DNA of 64,000 nucleotides from Candidatus Gastranaerophilales bacterium (lineage in GTDB: Bacteria; Cyanobacteriota; Vampirovibrionia; Gastranaerophilales; Gastranaerophilaceae): the NCBI GenBank assembly GCA_944325785.1, contig CALVBN010000001.1, forward strand, positions 248,001-312,000, written 5' to 3'. Below are positions 8,719 to 17,361 of the stretch, one piece after another. Both the position numbers and the translations under genes were made by a program. Numbering within the stretch: position 1 is the stretch's first letter; the number at the start of each line of letters is the position of its first letter. Below the pieces are notes generated by a model. The model had not been told where the DNA came from and ran no database searches. It was given only the letters and a program-made list of their open reading frames with translations.

Positions 8719-11673
8719 ATGCTAATACAAAAAGTAAATTCTGCAGATAAACCAATCTTACAATATTCCAAATCCGCAGACCAGAATAGAGGCAACATAA
8801 GTATTTCAAACAATTCAGCACCAAAAGAACTCCTCGGCGTTCCAAGAAGCTATATAACCTTTAAAGCCGAAGAAAAAGAGACAGATATACCCCTCTCAGA
8901 AAGTGCCGAAAACTTGCTTAAAATGTCCAGGTTAATTGCATCCCAAATGGGGCATGACGAGGTCAAACCGGAACACATTATTGAGGCTTCTATTCAATCT
9001 GTAGAAGCGCTGTTTGGACAGGCAGACGAAGAAGTATTAGCAGGTATGGAGCCAGATGAATTCCCGCCTTTATGCAAGCTTGCAAACATTACTGCAAGAA
9101 AAAATTTGTTTTTAAACAGTAAAGACATAAATAAATTCGTCAAAGCAGTCGAAGAACTCGCCGAAGATAATATGGCAAGACTACAGAATTTAACACCGGA
9201 AAATAATAAAAAAGAACTGGAAGACATAAAACTCTCCCCCTCATTGCAGAAAACTCTTAATACAATAAAAGACAAAACACCCATGGCAGACGCTTTCATG
9301 CTCTTGGGTTCAGCTTTTAACACACTGACAGAAAAGGGCGTAGATTTCCCGACAAAATTTTTGCAGACTTTTTCAAGCATAGCTCTTTACAAAGACCAAA
9401 CAGCAATAAAGTCTGATTATCTAAAGTATTATGATGCCAGAGCTGTAGATGTCTGGAATAAGCTGGCGCTCGGGTCAAACTTATATATCACATACTCTGA
9501 TAGAAAAGAAGCTGCCAGGCTTGCTTCAAGTATTGTTAAAACCATAAATGCCCCAAAACACGGTAGTTTTAGCAGTAAAAATACAATTGTTAATGTAATG
9601 GATGAAAATACAACTCCTCTTGAATTATGGAGTGAAGTCTTAAAGCACTGCGTTTCCGAGCAGGATAAGCAAAAAGTGTATATTGTAAATATGGATAACT
9701 TAATAAGCAACATTCCGGATTTTCAAAACAATGGATTTTTAAACTCTCCGGTTGTAAGTATCGCAAATTTGGAAGATCCTAAAACAAAATTTATCTTTCT
9801 CCAGAATGAAAACATATATTATCAATTAATGCAGGATAGAGTAACTAACCAGTTATTCTCCAACTGCCTTTTGCATTCCATTCCGCCGATACACAGCTAT
9901 GAGGCACAGGATCTTCTGAGCAAAAACAGAAGCTTCCTAAAAGATATACAGACTCCTTTCACCAAAGAAGCTAAGGATAAGGCTGTAATTTATGCAGATA
10001 AAATAAAAGGCGTATATCCGGATAAAGCGGTTGACTTTATGAAACGTATTGCAGACTATTACGGCACTGAAAAGAAAAAAATTACAGAAAAAGATGTTGA
10101 TGAATTTGCAATAATTGCACATAATTTATTTAATAAGAGCGAAGAAAATACCGGCATTATTTATGACACAGGAAAAACCCTTGCTTCTCTTTACGGAAAA
10201 GATACCGCAAAAAAAGATGCAGAAGCACTAGTAAGACAAATCAAAACCGGCAGAGCTGGTACAAAGGGAATAATTATATACTCTAAAGACGAAGAAGCCG
10301 GCTCCGGACGCCGTTACCTTGCTCAGGCAATTGCAGGCGAAGCCAAAGTTCCTTTTATCGAAATAAATACATCTGATTATGCGCTTACATCTGCTGACGG
10401 CTATAATACAAAAGACAGTCCAAAGACAGATGTACATAAAACTTTTGAAAAAATAAAAAAAGCTGCAGAACAAAACCAATATAAAACAGCAATTGTTTTC
10501 ATTAATAATTTTGAAGAGCTTGCATTCTCTAACCCGTATCTTCCAGGATACAAACAGGCAATGTCGCAGGTTCAGAAAGAAATGGCAAACGCAGTAGGCG
10601 AAAGTGTAAATATTCTTGTTATAGGTTCAACTGATGAAGCTTATGCCGATTATATTCCGCTTGTGGTAAGAGGGTTTAATCAGGATATTGCAGTTGATTC
10701 TCCGGCTTTTAATAACCGCTCAAGAAAAGAAATCCTAATTAACAGAATTAATGAGATTAATCTTCCGCTTGCCTGCAAAACATCTGCAGAAAGGGATTAT
10801 TTAATAAACAAGCTTGTAAAGCTCACTCAATACATGTCTTTTGTACAGATTAAATCAATGATAGAAAAAACAGAGCAGATAATGCTTGAAAGAAATAAAA
10901 CAAAAGCCTCTATCGGCGATTTTATTGAAGCATATTTACAGCTTTGCACAGGAAGAACATCCCAGCCCCAGATGCCTGAGTATAACAAGCGTGCAACAAC
11001 ATCCCACGAGTGCGGTCACGCAACAAATCTTGAGGTTATGAGCGACCTGTTCAAACGGAAAGGGCGCCCATGGCACCAGTCAAGGGATGTTAATTTCATA
11101 ACGCTTGACCCGCGCGGGAACTTCCTCGGTGCAGTTTTTGAAGGCAATACCGAAAATTCCGACTATCCGTTTGAAGCAATGTTTACTGATTTAGTATGCT
11201 CTTACGGCGGATATTCCTGCGAAAAAATGTTCTTCGGAATGGACGGTTCTGCAGGAATTTCGCAGGACTTAGCACAAGCCTCCTCTACAGCAAGAAGGGG
11301 CATCGAATATTTCGGCTTCGGCTATAATACCGGAAAAATATCTAACGCTACTGAGATTAAATCCGGAAAATACAATGAATCCGTATTCAGCGATATGCAG
11401 GTAATTTTGAAAAACGCGGAAATTGTATCAGACTTGATAACAGAAAACTACAAAAAATTTAATGAATGGTTCACTGATAAATACTCCAAATTAATCGGAA
11501 CAGATGACTGCATGGTAGACGGAGATGACTTTAGAAAAGCTCTGTTTGCCTGGAAAAAGTCACTTCCTAAAGCAAAATTAGAAGAACTTGATATTATGGA
11601 AGATATCATTTTAGATATTATAAAATCAGCGAAAAACGGAAAAATTTATTATCATACAAAAAAAGTTCTGTAA
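8719..11673 (+). CDS. FtsH-like M41 peptidase with degenerate AAA+ domain
   Basis: This is a 984-aa protein. After an unstructured start carrying I-T-F-K-A (residues 46-50) comes a Clp-N-like helical region (about 55-110), then a long helical part. From about 515 there is an AAA+ domain resembling FtsH but with the Walker A altered to G-S-G-R-R-Y (528-533, no GK[ST]) and the Walker B to V-F-I-N-N-F-E (593-599, no DE). The C-terminal M41 peptidase keeps H-E-C-G-H (763-767) and a third-ligand candidate Asp850 in Q-D-L, so zinc proteolysis may persist without ATP hydrolysis. There are no transmembrane segments, unlike FtsH. The gene stands alone between ssb and the parvulin gene, with AAGGAG before the ATG and a bidirectional terminator after it. 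Confidence 0.75.
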   Translation: MLIQKVNSADKPILQYSKSADQNRGNISISNNSAPKELLGVPRSYITFKAEEKETDIPLSESAENLLKMSRLIASQMGHDEVKPEHIIEASIQSVEALFGQADEEVLAGMEPDEFPPLCKLANITARKNLFLNSKDINKFVKAVEELAEDNMARLQNLTPENNKKELEDIKLSPSLQKTLNTIKDKTPMADAFMLLGSAFNTLTEKGVDFPTKFLQTFSSIALYKDQTAIKSDYLKYYDARAVDVWNKLALGSNLYITYSDRKEAARLASSIVKTINAPKHGSFSSKNTIVNVMDENTTPLELWSEVLKHCVSEQDKQKVYIVNMDNLISNIPDFQNNGFLNSPVVSIANLEDPKTKFIFLQNENIYYQLMQDRVTNQLFSNCLLHSIPPIHSYEAQDLLSKNRSFLKDIQTPFTKEAKDKAVIYADKIKGVYPDKAVDFMKRIADYYGTEKKKITEKDVDEFAIIAHNLFNKSEENTGIIYDTGKTLASLYGKDTAKKDAEALVRQIKTGRAGTKGIIIYSKDEEAGSGRRYLAQAIAGEAKVPFIEINTSDYALTSADGYNTKDSPKTDVHKTFEKIKKAAEQNQYKTAIVFINNFEELAFSNPYLPGYKQAMSQVQKEMANAVGESVNILVIGSTDEAYADYIPLVVRGFNQDIAVDSPAFNNRSRKEILINRINEINLPLACKTSAERDYLINKLVKLTQYMSFVQIKSMIEKTEQIMLERNKTKASIGDFIEAYLQLCTGRTSQPQMPEYNKRATTSHECGHATNLEVMSDLFKRKGRPWHQSRDVNFITLDPRGNFLGAVFEGNTENSDYPFEAMFTDLVCSYGGYSCEKMFFGMDGSAGISQDLAQASSTARRGIEYFGFGYNTGKISNATEIKSGKYNESVFSDMQVILKNAEIVSDLITENYKKFNEWFTDKYSKLIGTDDCMVDGDDFRKALFAWKKSLPKAKLEELDIMEDIILDIIKSAKNGKIYYHTKKVL

Positions 11674-11675
11674 TT

Positions 11676-11712
11676 AAAAAGGGAGGTAATTAATTTAAAA
11701 ACCTCCCTTTTT
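11676..11712. terminator. Bidirectional Rho-independent terminator
   Basis: A perfect 12-13 bp stem (AAAAAGGGAGGT paired with ACCTCCCTTTTT) encloses a short A/T loop. T-runs are present for both strands, so it ends the peptidase transcript (plus) and the parvulin transcript (minus). Confidence 0.9.
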
Positions 11713-11718
11713 ATTAAC

Positions 11719-12828
11719 TTATTTTTTAGCTTCTTCCTTTTTCACCGGTGTTGGTGTTATAGGTTTTGCATTCTTTGGATCAAAGCTTGAATCTATGTAC
11801 TCTATTTTAGCATTCTTCATTGCTCCTGCAGTGAAATTTTTAAGAACTTCAATCTGCTTTTGAGTTTCAAGATAGAATTTAATTTCGTCTTTTACCTTGT
11901 CGTACGGAGTTGAACCTGCTTCCATACGATCTGTTACTTTTATTATATGATAACCGTATGGTGATTTTACAACAGTTTCGCTAATTGTATTAGGTTTCAT
12001 AGAAAAAGCTGCGTTTGCAAATTCTGGCACCATTGCTTCTTTCGGGAAAAATCCTAACTCACCGCCTCTTTCTGCACTTGCTTTATCATCAGATTTTTTC
12101 TGAGCAATTTTTGCAAAATCATCCGGATTTTGTTTTACTTCTGCCAGTATAGCTTCTGCTTTAGCCTTTTGAGAAGCTAATTGTTCTTCAACCTGTTTAT
12201 TTAATTCTTCAGTTGACATATCCGGCTTTTTAGCTTTTATTTTTTGAATTAATTCTATTGTATTTGCAGATATCAAAATATGTGAAGCTCTAACCTGTTC
12301 ACCGTGAGTAAATTCATTTTTGTGAGTATCATAATATTTTTTTGCATCTGCATCAGTAATATTGATTTTCTCAAGAGAGTTTACAAGCTTTCTTATCTTA
12401 ATCTGTGTCTTCAAATCTTCTGTAAACTGAGCATTTGAAATACCTCTCTGTTTAAGAAGACTGTTAAGCTCCTCTTTTGAACCCACTTTATCTATAACTG
12501 TTTTTAATTCATTTTGTACATCTTCTTCTGTTGCAGTAATTCCGCGTTTTGCAATTTCTGCATCTAACAGAGCTTTAACAATCAATTCATTAGTAATTTT
12601 TTCTTTGAATATTGAATACATCGGATTTTCATCAGATTTTACAAAATTCTTGGAACCGCCAAAAGCCTTTAAGAATGATTTATCAACGCTCTTATCAAAT
12701 GCGCTGTCAAAATCAGCCTGCGTAATTACGGTATCGTTAACTTTAATAATTCCGTCTGCTTTGTGCATAAAAGTGCATCCGGAAAACAGCACTGTTGATA
12801 ATGCCAAACACGTTAATAATTTCTTCAT
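11719..12828 (-). CDS. Parvulin-type peptidyl-prolyl isomerase lipoprotein (PrsA/SurA-like)
   Basis: This protein of about 369 aa starts MKKLLTCLALSTVLFSGC; the L-F-S-G-C lipobox predicts a lipid-anchored export product. An N-terminal SurA-N-like helical domain (V-N-D-T-V-I-T-Q-A-D-F) is followed by a parvulin domain (about 180-300) with R-A-S-H-I-L-I, a G-G-E-L-G-F-F loop, F-A-N-A-A-F and Y-G-Y-H-I-I-K-V. It probably folds exported or outer-membrane proteins. The C-terminus is Pro/Lys-rich. I chose ATG 12828, 8 nt after AGGAG, rather than the adjacent TTG. It lies downstream of trmD with its own 97-bp upstream gap. Confidence 0.9.
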   Translation of the reverse strand: MKKLLTCLALSTVLFSGCTFMHKADGIIKVNDTVITQADFDSAFDKSVDKSFLKAFGGSKNFVKSDENPMYSIFKEKITNELIVKALLDAEIAKRGITATEEDVQNELKTVIDKVGSKEELNSLLKQRGISNAQFTEDLKTQIKIRKLVNSLEKINITDADAKKYYDTHKNEFTHGEQVRASHILISANTIELIQKIKAKKPDMSTEELNKQVEEQLASQKAKAEAILAEVKQNPDDFAKIAQKKSDDKASAERGGELGFFPKEAMVPEFANAAFSMKPNTISETVVKSPYGYHIIKVTDRMEAGSTPYDKVKDEIKFYLETQKQIEVLKNFTAGAMKNAKIEYIDSSFDPKNAKPITPTPVKKEEAKK

Positions 12829-12925
12829 CAAATATACTCCTCTTATCTAACCAAGTTACTTTACTATAATAAACCAAATTGAAACAAATGTTAAATATAT
12901 CTTTACTCTTCTTAATGATTTTGTA

Positions 12926-13636
12926 TCATTTATTATCCTTCATATATTTTTCATACAAATCCGGACGCTTTGCTTTTGTTCTTATCAATTTTTGTTCAAG
13001 CCTAAATTCTTCAATAAGCTTATGATTACCGTTAAGGAGTACATCCGGAACCTTTAATCCTCTGTATTCTCTAGGTTTAGTATACTGTGGATATTCTAAC
13101 AATCCATCAGAGAAGCTGTCATCATGGGCTGATTCAATTTTTCCCAAAGTACCCTCAATTTTTCTGGAGACACTATCTATAATACAAAGTGCTGGAAGTT
13201 CGCCTCCTGTTAGCACAAAATCGCCTATGGAAATTTCTCTGGGTTTAATAATTTCTCTAATTCTTTCGTCAAACCCTTCATAGTGCCCGCATAGGATTAT
13301 AATCCTATCGTATTCAGCAAGCTCATTAGATATTTGGTCAGTAAAAGGTTCACCCTGGGGGGTCATCATTATTGTAATGCATTTTTCACTATTATTTCCC
13401 CCTTTATTTACCCCAACCGCTTCATAACAGTCGACATAAGGCTGTGGCATTAAAACCATGCCGGCACCGCCGCCATAGGGAGTATCATCAACTTTTTTGT
13501 GCTTATCAAGGGTATAATCTCTGGGGTTGTGGGTAACGACCTTAATTATTCCTTCTTCACTTGCCCGCTTCATGATACTAAAATCCATATGCGTGCTTAT
13601 TAATTCCGGAAACAAAGTCAGAACATCGAACCTCAT
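12926..13636 (-). CDS. trmD: tRNA (guanine-N1)-methyltransferase
   Basis: This 236-aa protein is a clear TrmD (SPOUT family). It begins M-R-F-D-V-L-T-L-F-P-E, has the P-Y-G-G-G-A-G-M motif, the trefoil-knot SAM site L-C-G-H-Y-E-G-F-D-E-R and I-S-I-G-D-F-V-L-T-G-G-E-L. It methylates G37 of tRNAs with a G36-G37 pair, preventing +1 frameshifting. Its start overlaps the rimM stop by 4 nt (ATGA), the classical rimM-trmD arrangement. The usual companions rpsP and rplS are not next to it; instead a zinc-ribbon protein precedes rimM. Confidence 0.97.
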   Translation of the reverse strand: MRFDVLTLFPELISTHMDFSIMKRASEEGIIKVVTHNPRDYTLDKHKKVDDTPYGGGAGMVLMPQPYVDCYEAVGVNKGGNNSEKCITIMMTPQGEPFTDQISNELAEYDRIIILCGHYEGFDERIREIIKPREISIGDFVLTGGELPALCIIDSVSRKIEGTLGKIESAHDDSFSDGLLEYPQYTKPREYRGLKVPDVLLNGNHKLIEEFRLEQKLIRTKAKRPDLYEKYMKDNK

Positions 13637-14151
13637 TCAAGAAGCCCCTCTAAATTGTTTATTTGGATTTTTCGATTTTTTATATCTACGGATAAAACAA
13701 TTGCCTTAACAAAAGGAACAAGCGATATTTTCTTGCTCAATGTCTTTACGGATAACAAATCGCTTGCGCCGTTATTTGAAACTCCGACAACAGCGCCGAC
13801 CTTTTTATCACCGTCATAAACATCCAGCCCGACAAGTTCATCTATTAAAAACTCATCTTCTTCCAGAAACTCTCTTGCCATATCCTCTGTGACAAATAAA
13901 AGCTTATTTTTATACTCTAAAATATCGTTTAAAGTATCAATGCCTTTAAACTTAATAATCCCGCATTTTGGAGTAAACCTTAGACGTGAGATTTCAAGAA
14001 GTTTATACTCTCCGCCTTCTTGAACATAAACATCTTTCAGCCGGGACAAAAATTCCTCCCTGTTTTTAGAATAGCCTAATTTTGCCTCACCTTGAACGCC
14101 GTGGAAATTAAGGATTTTGCCTACAGAAACAAAGTTATTATTATTCTTCAT
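13633..14151 (-). CDS. rimM: Ribosome maturation factor RimM
   Basis: This 172-aa protein has the RimM N-terminal beta-barrel (V-G-K-I-L-N-F-H-G-V-Q-G-E) and the C-terminal PRC-barrel (L-I-D-E-L-V-G-L-D-V-Y). RimM binds S19 and assists 30S head assembly. It overlaps trmD by 4 nt downstream and the zinc-ribbon protein gene by 11 nt upstream, so all three are translationally coupled. Length is typical (about 170-180). The start lies inside the preceding gene's lysine/glutamate-rich tail coding region. Confidence 0.93.
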   Translation of the reverse strand: MKNNNNFVSVGKILNFHGVQGEAKLGYSKNREEFLSRLKDVYVQEGGEYKLLEISRLRFTPKCGIIKFKGIDTLNDILEYKNKLLFVTEDMAREFLEEDEFLIDELVGLDVYDGDKKVGAVVGVSNNGASDLLSVKTLSKKISLVPFVKAIVLSVDIKNRKIQINNLEGLLE

Positions 14152-15100
14152 CTTCTTTCTTCTTAGGCTTTCTTCCGCGTTTAGGCTTTTCTTCCGCTGT
14201 TTCAGCCGGAGCCGCTTCTGCAGTTTTTTCTTCAGCAGCTTCTTGCTTTGGAGCAGTCTTTGCCTCTACTGCAACAGGAACTTTTTCTTCAGAAGACGGT
14301 CTTGTATGCTTAGCAACCATATAATCTGCCGGTTTATCGGCTCTGTCTTCGTTCCATCTGTCCAATCCCATCTGAGCGCGGATGAGCTTAATGCCTACGT
14401 GGACTCTCCATTCATCCATCTTCAATTGCGCAGCAATTATTTTGTGGCAACCGATTGGAGGAAGCGGTAATAAAGGTTCATACAATGCTTTTATTGCCAT
14501 CATCTGATCCGGAGAAATCGCAAGTTTGCGTTTCGGGAACGGAAGCTTCGGAAGCATCATTTTCTGCCTTACCAGATTGATGCCGAAAAATACTTTTTGC
14601 GGTTCAATACCCAATTTTGTTCCGATTACTTCATGACAATCCGGATTCGGAAGCGGAAGCATTGCTTTATACAATACTTCAATTTGTTCCAGCTGTTCCT
14701 TGCTTATTAATAAAGGTCTTGCTGCTTTTTGCTTTTTAGGTCCTTGTTTTTTAGGCTGAGGTCTTACACTTGCATAGTTATTTTTAAACCCGCCTCTATT
14801 GTTATCAAATCTGCGCTGTGGTCTGTTGTTGTTATCTCTTCTTTGATAACCGCCCTGCTGACCGCCTCTGTTATCGCGTCTTTGGTAATTATTAGTCCTG
14901 TAGCCGCCCTGCTGCGGTCTGTCATAACTTCTTGGTCTGGACTCAGTGGAATAGGAACTATAAGAGCTATAGCTCTGCATAGGTTTCTCATCTGTTGATT
15001 CACTGCCCTTATCAGCGTATAAGCAATTAGGACATATAACTCTTTTGGGGTTCTTTGTTTCAAATTCCGCACCACACTTAATGCACTTGTTTACATACAT
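14141..15100 (-). CDS. Zinc-ribbon, RGG-like, tandem-domain protein of the rimM-trmD operon
   Basis: This 319-aa protein is not one I recognise. It has four visible parts: a CxxC/CxxC zinc ribbon (Cys6, 9, 23, 26); an Arg/Gly/Gln/Asn-rich, RGG-box-like low-complexity stretch (about 55-115); two tandem homologous units of about 55 aa (roughly 130-185 and 190-245), each with an L-Y-x-x-[ML]-L-P-L-P-x-x-x-C-H centre and a [FV]-x-G-I-x-L-[VI]-R end; and an acidic Ala/Glu linker ending in an AT-hook-like K-R-G-R-K-P-K-K-K. The composition suggests RNA or DNA binding, and the coupling to rimM and trmD suggests a ribosome or tRNA role. That is inference. AAGAGG precedes the ATG. Confidence 0.75.
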   Translation of the reverse strand: MYVNKCIKCGAEFETKNPKRVICPNCLYADKGSESTDEKPMQSYSSYSSYSTESRPRSYDRPQQGGYRTNNYQRRDNRGGQQGGYQRRDNNNRPQRRFDNNRGGFKNNYASVRPQPKKQGPKKQKAARPLLISKEQLEQIEVLYKAMLPLPNPDCHEVIGTKLGIEPQKVFFGINLVRQKMMLPKLPFPKRKLAISPDQMMAIKALYEPLLPLPPIGCHKIIAAQLKMDEWRVHVGIKLIRAQMGLDRWNEDRADKPADYMVAKHTRPSSEEKVPVAVEAKTAPKQEAAEEKTAEAAPAETAEEKPKRGRKPKKKEDEE

Positions 15101-15184
15101 AATAAAAGCCTCTTAACCAAATTAAATAAAAAATATCACTACCAATAAAAATCCTATCAATTAAAATAATATGAGATTTAATCA

Positions 15185-15211
15185 AAAAACTTGGAGTTGA
15201 AAAATCAACTC
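15185..15211 (-). terminator. Rho-independent terminator after the 15273 gene
   Basis: On the minus strand a GAGTTGA/TCAACTC stem with a four-base loop is followed by CAAG and a run of six T, about 60 nt after the stop of the membrane protein gene. Confidence 0.7.
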
Positions 15212-15272
15212 TACATATGCATTATAATATAACTCATAATATTTTGCAAGGGGGGCTTAAAAGGTATAAGCT

Positions 15273-15971
15273 TTAAGCATGCTTCTTAGCATCATTATTA
15301 GAGCATTTATCAGCAATACAGCCCATAAGAAGCCCGCCGAGAGCAAATGTTACAGCACTAGAAATAATATTTTTAACACCGTTAAGTTTGCCGTTGCTCA
15401 TAAAAGAGTGAAGAATGCCGCATCCTGCGCCCAGCAATGCGCCGTATTTTTGCCCGACATTTGAGTCATAGTAAGGATGCCTGTTTCTGGAGATTGCAAT
15501 TCTATCATTATTTAATAATGCATTTTTAACACCGGTTTCTTTTATCAAATCCGCAGTTTCTCCGGCTTTTTTATTTCTCAGCCTGTCAGCCAGCACTCCG
15601 CATCCGAGCGTGCATAACCCTGCCGTAAGAGCAATAGGTATTGAATACTTTTTGATAAATTTATTATGCTCAAAGAGTTTAGGATCCATATTCTCAACAT
15701 TATTTTTAAAAGTATTCTTTGAATTTTTGTCTTTAAAAACACTACCTATAGCTTTTAGATGTTTATCTGTTTCATTTAATTCTTCTTTTGACAATGGAAG
15801 TTTTGAAGCTATCCCGCGCCAAAACCCAACCGCCGGCACAGCCATACAGGCGCCTGCAATTGTCCCTGCATTAGTCTTATAATAAGGCGCGCCTGTTTCT
15901 GTTTTAGCCGGTTTCCCGCAAAAAGTCCTTGAATTATAATTTACAGAATTTTGTACACTGCCTGCTTTCAT
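15273..15971 (-). CDS. Small membrane protein with N-terminal F-C-G tag, paralogue of 16045 gene
   Basis: This protein of about 232 aa is unrecognised. It begins with a polar stretch containing T-F-C-G-K, then Y-Y-K-T-N-A-G-T with a hydrophobic segment, a cytoplasmic helical part, a second hydrophobic segment with R-N-K-K-A, and two more hydrophobic Gly-rich segments. The same order and motifs (K-T-N-A-G-T; R-R-N-x-K; G-V-x-x-A-L; Y-Y-x-S) occur in the next gene upstream, so the two are paralogues. ATG 15971 was chosen because AAAGG lies 8 nt before it. A TATAAT-like box (CTTTATATAAT) lies about 45 nt upstream. It is probably lineage-specific. Confidence 0.7.
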   Translation of the reverse strand: MKAGSVQNSVNYNSRTFCGKPAKTETGAPYYKTNAGTIAGACMAVPAVGFWRGIASKLPLSKEELNETDKHLKAIGSVFKDKNSKNTFKNNVENMDPKLFEHNKFIKKYSIPIALTAGLCTLGCGVLADRLRNKKAGETADLIKETGVKNALLNNDRIAISRNRHPYYDSNVGQKYGALLGAGCGILHSFMSNGKLNGVKNIISSAVTFALGGLLMGCIADKCSNNDAKKHA

Positions 15972-16044
15972 CACACAAACCTTTCACATTTACTATTATA
16001 TAAAGTTTTCTGAAGCATGTTTCTTGCCCTATTGTAAAAAATTG

Positions 16045-16641
16045 TTACATTTCAAAATTTATATGATGCTTAGAATATTTTTTTGCGGTTTTATTTGAAA
16101 AATAATCGACAATTTTACCATCCAGCCAATAAGCCAACGTTCCAACCCCCAAGCCGGCTATAGCAAATAAAACTTTCTGTTTCATACCAACCTTGCTTGA
16201 AAGCAGAAACGGCATTACCGTTGACAGCCCCAGCCATGCTCCTACCTGTGTATAAAAACGCGCACCTTCTGTTGATTTATAATATACCTTGCCCTCATCC
16301 GTAACGTCTAATTTCTCAATATCTTGCAATGCCTTTTCGACACCGGCTCTATTAATATAATCTTCCGCATCAGCAACTTTTTGATTTCTTCTTTTATCAA
16401 CATAAATACCAGTTGCCAAATTTAAGCCCGCACCGAATAGGACAGAAAGCAACAGCGCAGATTTATTTCCCTTTTCGCCCGCTACATCCGTAAGACTTCC
16501 CAACGCACCCAGCACGCCCATTACAGTACCGGCATTTGTCTTAAAATATTTATTTCCGTCCTTTGTACTATCCCATTTTCCTTTAAAAGACGGTGTTTTA
16601 GCAGTACTTATATTCATTTTTTGAGCAGTAATTGTATTCAT
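16045..16641 (-). CDS. Small membrane protein with N-terminal F-K-G tag
   Basis: This 198-aa protein is unrecognised. N-terminal S-F-K-G-K (18-22) precedes Y-F-K-T-N-A-G-T and a hydrophobic segment; then come K-R-R-N-Q-K, G-V-E-K-A-L, V-Y-Y-K-S-T-E-G, two further hydrophobic segments and a basic tail. It is a paralogue of the 15273 gene. No Shine-Dalgarno sequence precedes the chosen ATG at 16641, and a promoter-like block ends only a few bases upstream, so the message may be leaderless. An in-frame ATG at 16617 is the alternative start. The promoter overlaps the end of cysE. Confidence 0.65.
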   Translation of the reverse strand: MNTITAQKMNISTAKTPSFKGKWDSTKDGNKYFKTNAGTVMGVLGALGSLTDVAGEKGNKSALLLSVLFGAGLNLATGIYVDKRRNQKVADAEDYINRAGVEKALQDIEKLDVTDEGKVYYKSTEGARFYTQVGAWLGLSTVMPFLLSSKVGMKQKVLFAIAGLGVGTLAYWLDGKIVDYFSNKTAKKYSKHHINFEM

Positions 16642-16649
16642 TTGTCTGT

Positions 16650-16680
16650 ATAAAAACACGTAAAAAAATTTTTTTGCTCT
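16650..16680 (-). promoter_or_regulatory. Promoter-like block before the 16045 gene
   Basis: The minus strand reads GCAAAAAAA, seven T, ACGTG then TTTTTATAC and ends 8 nt before the ATG. It matches blocks at 8666 and 59897 within one base of spacing. A TTTATA -10 here would start transcription at or near the ATG. Confidence 0.45.
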
Positions 16681-17323
16681 ATTCTTTCTTGTTTATCTGC
16701 TCCTTTATTTCCTGCACTTCGTATTTTAAGCGGTTAAGCTCGCATTTAACAGGATCCGGAATTCTGTTGTGCATAAGAACTCCGTCAGAATTCATAAACT
16801 TCTGCTGAACAACTCTCCCCGGAACACCCACAACTGTACAATGCTCCGGAACATTGTCAATAACGACAGAACCGGCGCCGACTCTCGTATTGTCGCCGAT
16901 TGTTATATTGCCCAAAACCTTTGCCCCAGCTCCTATAATTACGTTATTGCCGATAGTCGGGTGTCTTTTGCCATGCTCGTTGCCTGTTCCGCCCAAAGTA
17001 ACCTGCTGGTAGATAAGAACATCATCGCCGATTATAGTTGTTTCGCCGATAACAACACCTTCGCCGTGGTCAATAAAGAATCTGCGTCCAATCCTTGCTT
17101 TAGGATGAATTTCAATTCCGGTTATTATTCTTGTTAAATACGAAATAAACCGCGGAATAAAAGGAATTCCCCAATACGCAAGCTTATGCGCAATCCTGTG
17201 CGAAATAAGCGCCTGCAAACCTGGATAACAAAAAAGAACTTCCGCAAGATTATTCGCTGCGGGGTCTTTTTCGTAAATCACTTTTATATCTTCTTTTATT
17301 TTTTTTATTGCACGTATGAGCAT
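16679..17323 (-). CDS. cysE: Serine O-acetyltransferase
   Basis: This 214-aa protein is a CysE of the short (EpsC-like) form. It acetylates L-serine with acetyl-CoA, the first step of cysteine synthesis. A left-handed beta-helix of hexapeptide repeats runs from about residue 70 to 170, with the active-site segment I-D-H-G-E-G-V-V-I-G-E-T and the loop G-G-T-G-N-E-H-G-K-R-H-P-T-I-G. The C-terminal tail that docks CysK in other bacteria ends in a conserved Ile; here it ends K-K-E, so a cysteine synthase complex of the usual kind is less certain. It is 38 nt downstream of cysK, in an operon with tyrS. Confidence 0.94.
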   Translation of the reverse strand: MLIRAIKKIKEDIKVIYEKDPAANNLAEVLFCYPGLQALISHRIAHKLAYWGIPFIPRFISYLTRIITGIEIHPKARIGRRFFIDHGEGVVIGETTIIGDDVLIYQQVTLGGTGNEHGKRHPTIGNNVIIGAGAKVLGNITIGDNTRVGAGSVVIDNVPEHCTVVGVPGRVVQQKFMNSDGVLMHNRIPDPVKCELNRLKYEVQEIKEQINKKE

Positions 17324-17361
17324 AAGCCCCTCCTAAGTCTTTTCTTGCAGAGCCTAATTAT

